Shown piece by piece: positions 8,181-16,774 of a DNA stretch of 64,000 nucleotides. The DNA comes from Chloroflexota bacterium. Its GTDB lineage: Bacteria > Chloroflexota > UBA6077 > FW602-bin22 > CADDYW01. The DNA is taken from positions 48,718 through 112,717 of the forward strand of contig JAJPIK010000087.1 in assembly GCA_021324795.1 (NCBI GenBank), written 5' to 3'. The first letter of the stretch is position 1; each line of letters begins with the position of its first letter. The notes under the pieces are model-generated. The model did not search any database and was not told where the DNA came from. It worked only from the letters and a program-made list of their open reading frames with translations. The translations under genes and the position numbers were made by a program.

Positions 8181-9110
8181 TCAGGTTGAGACTTGCATGT
8201 CACGTAGCTTTTTCACGAAGAAAATGCTGAAGCCGAGCACGAGCAGGAGAATCACCCAGGCCACGGCTGAGGAGCGTCCTACGTCGTAGGAGTGGAAGGC
8301 AAGAATGTAGGCGAGGATCGAAATGACCTGAGTTGCTTCGCCAGGACCGCCGCCGGTGAGAATGAGAAACGTATCAAACTCCCGAAAGGCGTCCATCCCA
8401 CGGATCGTTAAGGCGATCAGAATCAATGGCATTAGCAAGGGCAGAGTCACCTGGCGCAGAATCTGCCAGCTCGCTGCGCCATCGATCTGCGCTGCCTCGA
8501 TGACCTCCGGCGAGATTGCTTGCATGCCCGCTAATAGCACGACGAACATAAAGGGCGTGGTGCGCCAGACGTCGACCAGGATCAGGCTGGGCAGGGCAGT
8601 GGAAGGGCTACCGAGCAATGGGAAATTCGGATCAAAGCCAAAGATCGACAGGAATTGGCCAAACAAGCCATCCCCCGGATAGAACAGGCGCAGGAACATC
8701 AGCCCGACGACCGAAGGGGTCAAAAACAAGGGCAGCATCAAGATCACTCGGACGATACCTTGCCCCCAGAACTCGCGGTTCAGTAGAAGGGCGAAGCCGA
8801 GTCCGAGGAGAAACTCAAGGGTGACTGCGGCGACGGTAAAAATGATAGTCAAGAAAATCGAGTTGAAGAACGTCGGAACCTGGAAGGTCCAGGCGTAATT
8901 GGCTAAGCCGACGAAGGATTGCTCATTCGGTCGAGCGAGTTCGTAGTGCTCGAAGCTTGCCACCAGCGCAAAGCCCAATGGATAGAGCATGATCACGATG
9001 GTCAGGATCATGGCGGGGAAGAGGAACAGGTAGCCACTGAAGGCACGACTCCGAACAAAGCGTGCAATCCCGGATTTTGCTTGAGGCAGCGTCGTAGCTT
9101 GAGAGCTCAT
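8181..9110 (-). CDS. Carbohydrate ABC transporter permease (MalF type), system A
   Basis: Partner permease of system A, 309 aa. A basic cytoplasmic N-terminus of about 25 residues precedes six hydrophobic segments. The EAA loop reads IEAAQIDGAASWQILRQVTL (about 210-230). ATG 9110 is preferred to the upstream in-frame 9125 because GGAGAAGG sits 3-10 bases before it. The gene is separated from the upstream binding-protein gene by a long hairpin, which would lower permease output relative to binding protein. Confidence 0.9.
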   Translation of the reverse strand: MSSQATTLPQAKSGIARFVRSRAFSGYLFLFPAMILTIVIMLYPLGFALVASFEHYELARPNEQSFVGLANYAWTFQVPTFFNSIFLTIIFTVAAVTLEFLLGLGFALLLNREFWGQGIVRVILMLPLFLTPSVVGLMFLRLFYPGDGLFGQFLSIFGFDPNFPLLGSPSTALPSLILVDVWRTTPFMFVVLLAGMQAISPEVIEAAQIDGAASWQILRQVTLPLLMPLILIALTIRGMDAFREFDTFLILTGGGPGEATQVISILAYILAFHSYDVGRSSAVAWVILLLVLGFSIFFVKKLRDMQVST

Positions 9111-9133
9111 GGGCCTTCTCCGCACCGCGAGTG

Positions 9134-9190
9134 AAAAGCGGGAGGAAAGAGCAGGGCTTGCCGTGGGCTCGGCTCTCTCCTCCCGCTTTT
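9134..9190 (-). terminator. Intra-operon attenuating hairpin
   Basis: A 19-bp stem with one mismatch (arms 9134-9152 and 9172-9190, loop 19 nt) lies between the binding-protein stop at 9196 and the permease start at 9110. On the minus strand it ends in CCCGCTTTTC, a short T-run. Such elements commonly let binding protein exceed permease; partial readthrough is inferred. Confidence 0.6.
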
Positions 9191-9195
9191 GCGCT

Positions 9196-10683
9196 TTATG
9201 ATTTTTGGTAGCCGCCCTTCTTCATAATATCGTTGAGCGCCGCGGCTAGCCCATCGATCGTTTCCTTGGGGGTCGAGGTGCCCGACGTGAGTTTGGAAGC
9301 CCAGATATCCATCTGATTGATGATGTCTCCGTATTCCTTGTAGATTGGTCGCTTCTTAGCGATCGGGATCGTCGCGGCAATCGCCTCGGCGGCCGGAGTC
9401 GTCTGCTTGAACTCCGCGCTATTGAGCACCGAGACTCGGCAGGGGTTGCCCGAGCCCCCCTTGGTGTAGTTCAACTGCCCTTGGTAGCTCGAGAACCATT
9501 TGATGAACTCCCAGGCGGCATCGCGGTTTTTCGAATCAGCCGGAATCACCATGCTCCAGACCCCGCGCATAGAGAGGGGCGGAGTCTTTTCGCCAAGCGC
9601 TTTCGCGAAGCCGACCTTGTCAGCAACCGTCTGTTTCTTGTCCTTGACAATGCTGAGGGTGACTGACGACCAGTAGTAGAAAAAGACGCCATGCCCGGTC
9701 GCCATGTTGTCGGGAAGTACTGTCCCATCGTAGCCGAGATGGCCTTTCGGAGCGATGGTGTCGACTGTTTTCTTGAAGAATTCAGCGGCGGCATAGCCCT
9801 GGTCGTTCTGGAAGGCAACTTTGTTCGCCTGGTCGAAGATCTCATTGCCCCAGGTTTCCAGGTAGGTCCAAAGATTAATGCCAGTTTGATCGTCTCGCTT
9901 GGTAACGAGCAATTGTCCCCACAGTTCCTTATCGCGCTCTTGGGTCTTCATCGCATCGTCGTAGAGCTCACTCCACTTGGTCGGCACCTGCAACCCCTTG
10001 GCGTCGAGCAGATCCTTGCGGTAGAAGAGGATCTCAACGTTCGAATCAAACGGAATTGCGTATTGATTGCCTTGATAGGTGCCCGCGTCCCACATGATCG
10101 GGACCCAGTCCTCGACGGGGAAATTGTCACGCTTGATCAGCGGAGTTAGCTCAAGCAGATACGGGCTATAGGCCGGAATGTAGGGCTCGTCGCTCGTGGT
10201 CAGATCGTATTCGCCAGTGCGCCCGGAGAGAGAGACGATTTGCTTGGAGGCAAGCTCGGTGCTGGCGACGAGATCGAAGACAACCTTGCCCCCTACTTCT
10301 TGCTCGAACTTGGGCACCCAGGTCTTCATGCCATCGGCTTTGTAGAGATTCCAGGCGAGAAGGTGTAAGGTCTTACCCTTAGCTGCCGATGGGTTCATGG
10401 TCGCTTCGGGGACCGTGCCGCCGGCCGTGCTTGCCTGGGTTGTCGGCCGCGCAGCCGTGGTTGGCTTCGCGGCAGCCGTGGCTGGTGTGGCAGCAGCGGT
10501 CGGAGCCGCGGCGGAAGCCGAGGTCGAGGCGGCCGTCGGAGCCGGCGCGCTCACCGCGGTGGGTGAGGCGGGGGCCGACGACGAGCAGGCGACGAGCGCC
10601 GTCGCAACGGTACCGAGGACGACGCCTTGAAGAAGAACTCGACGGGAAAGGCTGCGACGATTGACGACGTGAGCAAGAGCCAT
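9196..10683 (-). CDS. Sugar-binding lipoprotein, system A
   Basis: Extracellular solute-binding protein (family 1, CUT1), 495 aa. The twin-arginine-like N-region (RRSLSRR) and hydrophobic core end in the lipobox LVAC with the lipidated Cys at 33. An Ala/Pro/Thr/Ser-rich tether (about 34-85) precedes the two-lobed domain. ATG 10683 has AGGGAGG upstream. It is first in the operon with permeases 8181-9110 and 7320-8159. The divergent LacI gene at 10828 and a consensus promoter with an embedded palindrome upstream suggest induction by the transported sugar, which is unknown. Confidence 0.9.
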   Translation of the reverse strand: MALAHVVNRRSLSRRVLLQGVVLGTVATALVACSSSAPASPTAVSAPAPTAASTSASAAAPTAAATPATAAAKPTTAARPTTQASTAGGTVPEATMNPSAAKGKTLHLLAWNLYKADGMKTWVPKFEQEVGGKVVFDLVASTELASKQIVSLSGRTGEYDLTTSDEPYIPAYSPYLLELTPLIKRDNFPVEDWVPIMWDAGTYQGNQYAIPFDSNVEILFYRKDLLDAKGLQVPTKWSELYDDAMKTQERDKELWGQLLVTKRDDQTGINLWTYLETWGNEIFDQANKVAFQNDQGYAAAEFFKKTVDTIAPKGHLGYDGTVLPDNMATGHGVFFYYWSSVTLSIVKDKKQTVADKVGFAKALGEKTPPLSMRGVWSMVIPADSKNRDAAWEFIKWFSSYQGQLNYTKGGSGNPCRVSVLNSAEFKQTTPAAEAIAATIPIAKKRPIYKEYGDIINQMDIWASKLTSGTSTPKETIDGLAAALNDIMKKGGYQKS

Positions 10684-10750
10684 GAGCTACGAACCTCCCT
10701 AAGCGCAAAATACAATCGCTTCTTTCAAACATGCTTGTCGGCTAGCGGTC

Positions 10751-10779
10751 AGAATAGTATGATCTAATCGATTTGTCAA
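10751..10779 (-). promoter_or_regulatory. Promoter of sugar importer operon A
   Basis: On the minus strand TTGACA (10774-10779) and TATTCT (10751-10756) are separated by exactly 17 bases, about 70 bases upstream of the binding-protein start at 10683. This is the best sigma70 match in the window. Confidence 0.65.
10766..10773. promoter_or_regulatory. Candidate LacI-family operator
   Basis: The CG-centred palindrome AATCGATT lies in the spacer between the -35 and -10 boxes of the operon A promoter, beside the LacI gene. LacI-family operators are typically CG-centred palindromes, and binding here would block RNA polymerase. Position and symmetry are seen; the pairing with this regulator is inferred. 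Confidence 0.45.
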
Positions 10780-10827
10780 TACACGGTGTCTCGTGCTACT
10801 GACTTCGTAGCGGTGCTCGGGAGCAAC

Positions 10828-11862
10828 ATGCCAAACCGCAAACGTGTCACGCACCGCGACGTCGCCCGCCTGGCGGGCGTCTCGACCGCGGTCGTTTCCT
10901 ATGTCCTGAATAATGGTCCCCGAGGCACCTCTCCAGAGACCCGCCAGCGCGTCCTCCAGGCGATCGAGCAGCTTGATTACCATCCCAGCGCGCTCGCGCG
11001 CGGGCTCCGTGCTCAATGTACGCATACGATTGGTTTTATTGTCAACGATTATTTCCCCCTCGACGTTTTTCTCTCTCCCTATAGCGCGAGCATTCTCACC
11101 GGTCTCACCGCTGAGCTGATGAAGCGCGGATACTACGTCCTGATTTATCCGGTGACCGTGGGCGAAGACCTCTCGGGACTGGCGACAATGCTCCACAGCG
11201 GTCGTTTGGATGGCGTCGTGACGCGCTTGATTCAGGATCCGCCGGACACGGATCCCTTGCTGGAGGTGATCGCGGCCAGTCGGGTACCAGCCGTACTGAT
11301 TGAGCGGGCCGGCGCGGGGCGATTTGGTTTCAGCGCGGTGGCCTATGACGATGAAGCGGGGGCAGAAATAGCAACCCGCTATCTGCTCGAGCGCGGATAT
11401 CGCCGCATCGCTCACCTGGCCGGCGACCTGCTCTACGCCAGCGCCAGGGCTCGTCTGAACGGCTATCGACGGGCGCTGACGGAGTGCGGACAGTCGGTCG
11501 ATGATGCGCTAATTCAAGGGATGAGCTGGGCACCAGCGCACGCGGTGGCCGGGACGCGCCGCTTGCTCGAGGCAGCCGAGCCGCCTACCGCGGTCTTCGC
11601 CGCTTCGGATAACCTGGCGTTCTGTGCGATCGAGGTCCTGCGCCAAGCGGGCTATCGGGTACCCGAAGACGTGGCCGTCGTTGGCTTCGACGACATCCCA
11701 CTCGCTCAAGAGATGACACCGCCGCTGACGACAGTGCGCATTCCCCTGGACGAGATCGGCCGGAAAGCAGCCAGGCTCGTTCTTCAGCTTGCACGGGGAG
11801 AAGCCAGCCCTCCGACGATGATCCGACTGCCGGTTGAACTCGTGTGTCGCGGCACTGCCTAA
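10828..11862 (+). CDS. LacI-family transcriptional regulator, system A
   Basis: DNA-binding repressor, 344 aa. The LacI helix-turn-helix reads VTHRDVARLAGVSTAVVSYV from about residue 6, followed by the hinge helix (PSALARGLR) and a periplasmic-binding-type sensor domain (about 65-340) with the usual VVGFDDIPLA segment. ATG 10828 (MPNRKRV) has GGGAG a few bases upstream and leaves no long non-homologous leader, unlike GTG 10786. It is divergent from the sugar importer operon ending at 10683, which it probably controls. The effector is unknown. Confidence 0.9.
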   Translation: MPNRKRVTHRDVARLAGVSTAVVSYVLNNGPRGTSPETRQRVLQAIEQLDYHPSALARGLRAQCTHTIGFIVNDYFPLDVFLSPYSASILTGLTAELMKRGYYVLIYPVTVGEDLSGLATMLHSGRLDGVVTRLIQDPPDTDPLLEVIAASRVPAVLIERAGAGRFGFSAVAYDDEAGAEIATRYLLERGYRRIAHLAGDLLYASARARLNGYRRALTECGQSVDDALIQGMSWAPAHAVAGTRRLLEAAEPPTAVFAASDNLAFCAIEVLRQAGYRVPEDVAVVGFDDIPLAQEMTPPLTTVRIPLDEIGRKAARLVLQLARGEASPPTMIRLPVELVCRGTA

Positions 11863-11889
11863 GATAGATCCGATCGGGAGTGAACGAGT

Positions 11890-12048
11890 ATGGAATTCGT
11901 CTTCGAAGCAAAGAAACGCAGGTGTAGCTACAGGAGCGAGATAGTTCGCGCGCCGCGCTTGTCGTTGGGCGGTGACGAGCGCGAGCGGATTCTGGGGATC
12001 ATTCGACAGGCGATCGAGACCTGGCCAGGCAAGGGGGGGCTACAATGA
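11890..12048 (+). pseudogene. C-terminal stub of a DapA-family protein
   Basis: A 52-codon ORF (start MEFVFEAKKRRCSYRS) whose second half, [19 protein letters not shown] then [10 protein letters not shown], resembles the C-terminal helix of dihydrodipicolinate-synthase/aldolase (DapA) proteins. The catalytic barrel is missing. Its TGA overlaps the ATG of the hydroxyproline epimerase-type gene (ATGA at 12045-12048), so it may still couple translation. Since DapA-type deaminases act after the epimerase in bacterial hydroxyproline breakdown, this looks like the decayed remainder of a partner gene. The first 18 codons are not recognisable. Confidence 0.5.
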
Positions 12049-12998
12049 GCAGGTCGGATTTCCGACGCATCCAGGTCATCGATAGCCACACCGGCGGCGA
12101 GCCGACTCGGGTGGTAATGGCCGGCGGGCCGGACCTTGGTCAAGGCTCCCTGGCCGAGCGGCGCGCGGTCTTCCGCGAGCGCTTCGACACCTTCCGGTCG
12201 GCGGTTATCAACGAGCCGCGCGGCTCGGACGTCCTGGTCGGTGCCCTTCTGTGCGAGCCGGTCGATCCGAGCTGCGTGGCCGGGGTCATTTACTTCAACA
12301 ATGTCGGCTACCTTGGCATGTGTGGTCATGGGACGATTGGCGTCGTGGTCACCTTGGCACACCTGGGCCGGATTGGTCCGGGCCAGTATCGGCTGGAGAC
12401 GCCGGTTGGCGTCGCCACTGTCCAGTACGCGGGAGGCAACGAGGTGACGATCGAGAATGTGCCGAGCTACTGCCACCGGACGAGCGTGAAGGTCGACGTG
12501 GCCGGGCTCGGCGCTTTTGTTGGCGATGTCGCCTGGGGTGGCAACTGGTTCTTTCTCTGTGGCGACCATCGAGAGACGCTGGACCTTGCCAACGTCGAGC
12601 GGCTGACCGACGTGACCTGGCAAATTCGGCAAGCGCTCAAACAGCAAGGCATCACCGGCACGAATGGGCAGGAGATCGACCATATCGAGCTGTTTGGCCC
12701 ACCGCGCGATCCAAGTGCCCACAGCCGCAACTTCGTCCTTTGCCCGGGGAAAGTCTACGATCGCTCGCCCTGTGGCACCGGTACCAGCGCAAAGCTTGCC
12801 TGTCTTTACCGAGAAGGTGTACTTGCCCCGGGCCAGGTCTGGCGTCAGGAAAGCATCATCGGTAGCATCTTCGAAGGATCGGTGCGCCTCGACGGGGAGA
12901 AGATCATCCCGCGCATTACCGGTTCCGCCTACATCTGCGCTGAATCGACTTTGATTCTGGATCCGAACGATCCGTTCGCGCTGGGCATTCGAGCGTGA
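12045..12998 (+). CDS. Proline racemase-family protein, probably 4-hydroxyproline 2-epimerase
   Basis: Cofactor-independent amino-acid epimerase, 317 aa, full length. It begins with the family motif [13 protein letters not shown]. The two catalytic acid/base residues are Cys: C93 in MCGHGTIG and C243 in [12 protein letters not shown]. Two cysteines fit proline racemase or 4-hydroxyproline epimerase rather than 3-hydroxyproline dehydratase, which has Thr in one position. It converts trans-4-hydroxy-L-proline to the cis-D form in the family's main role. The start overlaps the stop of the DapA stub. The rest of a hydroxyproline pathway (amine oxidase, intact deaminase, semialdehyde dehydrogenase) is not in the window, so the exact substrate is open. 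Confidence 0.85.
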   Translation: MSRSDFRRIQVIDSHTGGEPTRVVMAGGPDLGQGSLAERRAVFRERFDTFRSAVINEPRGSDVLVGALLCEPVDPSCVAGVIYFNNVGYLGMCGHGTIGVVVTLAHLGRIGPGQYRLETPVGVATVQYAGGNEVTIENVPSYCHRTSVKVDVAGLGAFVGDVAWGGNWFFLCGDHRETLDLANVERLTDVTWQIRQALKQQGITGTNGQEIDHIELFGPPRDPSAHSRNFVLCPGKVYDRSPCGTGTSAKLACLYREGVLAPGQVWRQESIIGSIFEGSVRLDGEKIIPRITGSAYICAESTLILDPNDPFALGIRA

Positions 12999-13041
12999 GC
13001 AGTGGGCTGGGGCGAGCCGATTGTCATCGGGGTGAGGATCG

Positions 13042-13060
13042 TCGGTGCTGCTTGCACCGA
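13042..13060. terminator. Hairpin between convergent genes
   Basis: A perfect 7-bp stem (TCGGTGC / GCACCGA) with a 5-nt loop lies between the ends of the epimerase gene (12998) and the minus-strand membrane protein gene (13069). It is placed for bidirectional termination but has no T-run, so support is modest. Confidence 0.35.
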
Positions 13061-13068
13061 GGGGAGCA

Positions 13069-13680
13069 TTAGTTGATAGAAGCCTTCGCTGCTCGGGGAT
13101 GGGGCCGAGGGGTCACCGTCCGTTTGATCTGGACCCAGAAGATCCGCAGGCCAGTCGGCAGGAAGCGGCAGATGTGCCAGGCGAGCGGAACGATCAGCAA
13201 GATGCTGAGCCAGAGGTGCAGATCCAAAAGGAAGCTTTGCTGGCGGTGGAAGGGACGCAGCTCGAGCGCGAGGCCGGAGAGATAGCTTGCTGGCCCGAAG
13301 ATCAGCACTCCCCAGGACATAGCCTTTTCAAATTGAAGGCGGTTTGGACCGAAGCGCTTCGGCCACCAACCCCGTAATGTGGGCCACGAGACGACAGCCT
13401 TGGCGATGACGACGAGCAGACTCGCGTAGCCGACGTAGACGTGGGTATCGGTCTGGAAGCCGATGTCTTGGAGGTAGAGAAGGTTCCGGTCGACTAGCCA
13501 CTGGAAGAGCTGCCCTTCCCAGGGCGCATCTCTTGGGAGCAGTCGGTTCAGGAAGACGAAGAGAATGAAGCCAGTCACGGCCTCGATAAGCAGCGGGAGC
13601 AGAAGGGCGAGTCCGAGATCGCCGACCAAGCGGGGGTGTCGACGATCGAGGGGAAACGGAAGTACTGGCTGATTTCTCAC
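13069..13680 (-). CDS. Cytochrome b561-like / DUF4405-type membrane protein
   Basis: Integral membrane protein, 203 aa, with four hydrophobic segments (roughly 18-45, 82-100, 124-142, 153-175). His residues in or near helices (THVYVGYASLL, LDLHLWLSILL, LAWHICRFL) are spaced like heme ligands of small b-type cytochromes. A role as a membrane heme electron carrier is therefore suggested, but no catalytic partner lies beside it. The C-terminus is basic. Its start is 8 nt after the stop of the upstream phosphofructokinase gene (13689), so the two probably share a transcript without an obvious shared function. Confidence 0.6.
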   Translation of the reverse strand: MRNQPVLPFPLDRRHPRLVGDLGLALLLPLLIEAVTGFILFVFLNRLLPRDAPWEGQLFQWLVDRNLLYLQDIGFQTDTHVYVGYASLLVVIAKAVVSWPTLRGWWPKRFGPNRLQFEKAMSWGVLIFGPASYLSGLALELRPFHRQQSFLLDLHLWLSILLIVPLAWHICRFLPTGLRIFWVQIKRTVTPRPHPRAAKASIN

Positions 13681-13688
13681 CGGAGTGC

Positions 13689-14882
13689 CTACCCCACGTA
13701 TACTCTCTTCAACCGCGCGTGCTCCGGTAGCGGTCCTCCGAGCAGCGGCTCGGCGTAGTCGCGGAAGGCTTGAGGGAGGATGGCATCGACAGATGGGAAG
13801 AACTCGGGAGGGAGGAGCTTTTCCTGGTTGGCAATAGCGCTGAGTGGGGTCAGATCGAATTCGCAGCGGTAGTGAGGGCCAGCCGGGCGGAGCAGAGTGA
13901 CCATCTGATCGGTTTGGCCGCCCACGAGCGCGCCGACGGCGTGGCGGCCGGCGTTGTAGGCCTCGCTGAGGTCGACCTCGGATTGGAACGGCGTGAGCAT
14001 GCGCTGGATCGTGCCCGGGCGATCATAACGAGCGCGCAAGCCAAGCTTGGTGGCAATTAACGTGCTGAGCTTGCGCGCGGGCTCGGAAAGTCGTTGATGG
14101 CCAAAGCTATCCCGAATGTCCTGGTCGGAAGTCCCGACCAATTCGCCGTCCGGTGTGCGTACGGTCTCGGCGACGACGACGACGCAGTGGCCAATCCGTC
14201 GGTAGACTGCCTCGACTTCGGCAAGGAACTGGTCCGGATCCAATCGCCGCTCGGGCGGGTAGAGGAGATGCGGCGGATCGAACTCGTCGCGCTTGCCAAG
14301 GGCGCTGGCCGCGGCAACCCAGCCGGCGTTGCGTCCCATGACTTCAACGATCTTGACCGGATCCACATCGTGCATGGTTTCGGTATCGCGGCCAACCGAT
14401 TGGAGAGCGGCCGCGACGAAGCGGGCGATCGATCCGTAACCGGGGCAGTGATCAGTGATGGGCAGGTCATTGTCGATCGTCTTGGGAACGACGATGACTC
14501 GGAGTGGTTGGCCAATCTCAGCGGCGCGCTGGGCGAGACGATGAGCGGTATCCGCGGAATCGTTACCGCCGATATAGGCGAAGTAGCCGACCTGGAAATC
14601 CCGAAAACGCGTGAGCAAGCGATCGGTATCGCCTTCTTGCAGCTTGTAGCGGCACGAGCCGAGCGCGGCCGAAGGAGTCCGGTAAAGTGCCCGCAACGTC
14701 GTTGGCTCTTCCTGACCAAGGTCGATTACCTTACCGGCAAGCAGCCCCGTGATGCCGTCGATACTGCCGAGCACGCCAGAGACCCCGGGTTGATCGAACG
14801 CGGCGTCGATCACGCCGAGTAAAGAGCTGTTGATCACGGCGGTGGGACCGCCCGATTGACCGACAAGCAAGCGCGTGAGCAT
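13689..14882 (-). CDS. 6-phosphofructokinase, probably pyrophosphate-dependent
   Basis: Glycolytic phosphofructokinase, 397 aa, cytoplasmic. N-terminal GQSGGPTAVIN (8-18) binds the phosphoryl donor; GGNDS is at 105-109 with D108; PKTIDND is at 133-139 with catalytic D137; MGRNAGW follows. Asp at the second donor-site position and Lys in PKTIDND (ATP enzymes usually have Gly there) favour pyrophosphate over ATP. ATG 14882 has GGAG five bases upstream and puts the first strand at residue 4; 14921 would add a non-homologous leader. The last helix ends in RLKRVYVG. It probably shares a transcript with the membrane protein gene 8 nt downstream. Donor specificity needs assay. Confidence 0.87.
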   Translation of the reverse strand: MLTRLLVGQSGGPTAVINSSLLGVIDAAFDQPGVSGVLGSIDGITGLLAGKVIDLGQEEPTTLRALYRTPSAALGSCRYKLQEGDTDRLLTRFRDFQVGYFAYIGGNDSADTAHRLAQRAAEIGQPLRVIVVPKTIDNDLPITDHCPGYGSIARFVAAALQSVGRDTETMHDVDPVKIVEVMGRNAGWVAAASALGKRDEFDPPHLLYPPERRLDPDQFLAEVEAVYRRIGHCVVVVAETVRTPDGELVGTSDQDIRDSFGHQRLSEPARKLSTLIATKLGLRARYDRPGTIQRMLTPFQSEVDLSEAYNAGRHAVGALVGGQTDQMVTLLRPAGPHYRCEFDLTPLSAIANQEKLLPPEFFPSVDAILPQAFRDYAEPLLGGPLPEHARLKRVYVG

Positions 14883-15035
14883 ACGAACTCCAACTCTTAG
14901 CCTGGATCCCCACGATAACACGGGGACCGGAGGGTGTCAAACTGCCAGATCTGCTAGTATCAGTTCTGATAGTCCGCCGGATGCGTGACCGATCAGATTG
15001 CTCAGCAACGCTAGCAAAATAGAGGAGAAGAAGGG

Positions 15036-15986
15036 GTGTCCATCAAGCTAGTTCTTTCGACCCACGAAGATCCCCGCCTTCCCGAGCGGATTCGGGAAGC
15101 GGTGCCCCAGGTCAAAGTGGTCGTCGCGAATGACGACGCGACAGCGCTCAAAGAGATTGTCGAGGCCGACGCCTTTTACGGACAGATCACCCCAAAGCTG
15201 CTTGCCGCTGCCCGGCGCCTGCGCTGGATTCAATCGCCGGCCATTGGCCTGGAACGAACGATGTTCCCCGAACTGATCGCTCACCCGGTCGTTTTGACCA
15301 ACCCACGAGGGATTTTCGCTGACGACATCGCTGATCACGTCATGGCGCTGCTCACTGGCTTCGCCCGGGGCCTACCCCGCTTGCTGCGCTTTCAGCTCCA
15401 GCACGAGTGGCATCCCCAGGACTACCAGGTGATGCACCTCCCGGATTGTACAATCGGCATCGTCGGGCTCGGCGGCATCGGCTCAGCCGTGGCGAAGCGC
15501 GCGGCCGCCTTCGAAATGCGCGTGATCGCCGTCGATGCCCGGCGTACCGATCGTCCGAACGAGGTGAGCGAGCTTTGGCCGGCGAGCCGTCTCCATGATC
15601 TGCTCGGCCAGTCAGACTTCGTCGTCATCTGTGCGCCGGAAACTCCCGAGACACGTGGCATGTTTGGCTCGGCGGCATTCAAGGCCATGAGATCGAGTGC
15701 CTATCTAATCAATATTGGCCGCGGAAAGATCGTTCAGCTCGACGCTTTGGTCGAAGCGCTGCGGGCCGGCGAGCTCGCCGGGGCCGGCCTCGACGTGTTC
15801 GAGATCGAGCCATTACCCGCCGATCACCCACTCTGGGGGATGGAAAACGTCGTCATCACCCCGCACGTCGCCGGGGTTGGTCCGTACACCGTCGAGCGCC
15901 GCCATCAGGTCTTGTTGGAAAACGTGCGTCGCTTCGTGGCCGGCGAGCCGCTGATCAACGTCGTCGACAAGGTACAGTGGTTTTGA
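15036..15986 (+). CDS. D-2-hydroxyacid dehydrogenase (NAD-dependent)
   Basis: Oxidoreductase interconverting D-2-hydroxyacids and 2-oxoacids, 316 aa. The Rossmann motif GLGGIGS lies at 144-150, with an acidic residue following (AVDARR, D167) that favours NAD over NADP. The catalytic triad is R229 (NIGRGK), E258 and H277 (TPHVAG). Start GTG 15036 follows GAGGAGAAGAAGGG. It heads a compact plus-strand group with an enoyl-CoA hydratase-family gene (2 nt downstream) and an amidohydrolase. The three would suit breakdown of a hydroxy- or aromatic-derived acid, but the substrate is unknown. Confidence 0.9.
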   Translation: MSIKLVLSTHEDPRLPERIREAVPQVKVVVANDDATALKEIVEADAFYGQITPKLLAAARRLRWIQSPAIGLERTMFPELIAHPVVLTNPRGIFADDIADHVMALLTGFARGLPRLLRFQLQHEWHPQDYQVMHLPDCTIGIVGLGGIGSAVAKRAAAFEMRVIAVDARRTDRPNEVSELWPASRLHDLLGQSDFVVICAPETPETRGMFGSAAFKAMRSSAYLINIGRGKIVQLDALVEALRAGELAGAGLDVFEIEPLPADHPLWGMENVVITPHVAGVGPYTVERRHQVLLENVRRFVAGEPLINVVDKVQWF

Positions 15987-15988
15987 AA

Positions 15989-16768
15989 ATGGCTGAGAAC
16001 GAAGTCATCTACGAAAAGCAGGGAAACGTCGCGACGTTGACGTTCAATCGCCCCCAGGCCCGCAACGCGATGACCTATGCGATGTACGAGGCGCTCTACG
16101 AGGTCTGCGAGCAGGTGGACGCCGACGACGAGATTCGGGTGCTCATCCTGCGGGGAGCGGGAGACAAGGCGTTCGTCGCCGGGACCGACATCAATCAGTT
16201 TCGCAGCCTTCGCACGCCGGACGATGCGCGGGCCTATGAAGAGCGCATGGACCGGGTGATTGGTCGGTTGGAGGCAGTCCAAAAACCAGTCATCGCCGCG
16301 GTGAGAGGCTATGCTACCGGCGGCGGGGCGATGATTGCGCTCACCTGCGATCTGCGGATCTGCGCCAGCGATGCTCGCTTCGGTGTGCCAGTTGCTCGGA
16401 CGCTGGGTAACGTCCTCTCCAGTGCGAACTACGCGCGCTTACTCGACTTGCTGGGGCCGTCACGGACGAAGTATCTGATCTTCACTGCGGCGATGATCGA
16501 CGCCGAGCAGGCGCTAGCGATTGGCCTGGCCAACGAGGTCGTGCCACCAGAGCAACTGGACGCCCGAGTCGAGGAGCTAGCGGCAAAGATTGCCAGCTAT
16601 GCTCCGCTCACGATTCGCTCGACCAAGGAATCCATTCGCCGGATCCAGGCCCACCGTCGCGGGCCGCGCAACGACGACCTGGTCGTCGCCTGCTACACGA
16701 GCGAGGATTTTCAGGAAGGCGTGCAAGCATTTCTCGAAAAACGCCCTCCCCAGTTCAAAGGACGATAG
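15989..16768 (+). CDS. Enoyl-CoA hydratase/isomerase family protein
   Basis: Crotonase-fold enzyme, 259 aa, cytoplasmic. The first CoA-binding and oxyanion segment reads KAFVAGTDINQF (about residues 62-73) and the second GYATGGGAMIALTCDLRICA (about 106-125). At the position of the second catalytic Glu the sequence reads GVPVARTLGNVL, with no Glu, so the reaction may differ from classical hydration. The C-terminal helix ends in KRPPQFKGR. ATG 15989 is adopted; GTG 15977, which has AAGG four bases upstream, would overlap the preceding dehydrogenase. It lies between the dehydrogenase and amidohydrolase genes on the same strand. Confidence 0.85.
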   Translation: MAENEVIYEKQGNVATLTFNRPQARNAMTYAMYEALYEVCEQVDADDEIRVLILRGAGDKAFVAGTDINQFRSLRTPDDARAYEERMDRVIGRLEAVQKPVIAAVRGYATGGGAMIALTCDLRICASDARFGVPVARTLGNVLSSANYARLLDLLGPSRTKYLIFTAAMIDAEQALAIGLANEVVPPEQLDARVEELAAKIASYAPLTIRSTKESIRRIQAHRRGPRNDDLVVACYTSEDFQEGVQAFLEKRPPQFKGR

Positions 16769-16774
16769 CCCCCG

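Noticed and set aside
10699..11415. Minus-strand ORF opposite the system A LacI gene
   Set aside because: The plus strand reads the LacI helix-turn-helix and sensor, and the ORF would run across the divergent promoter region.
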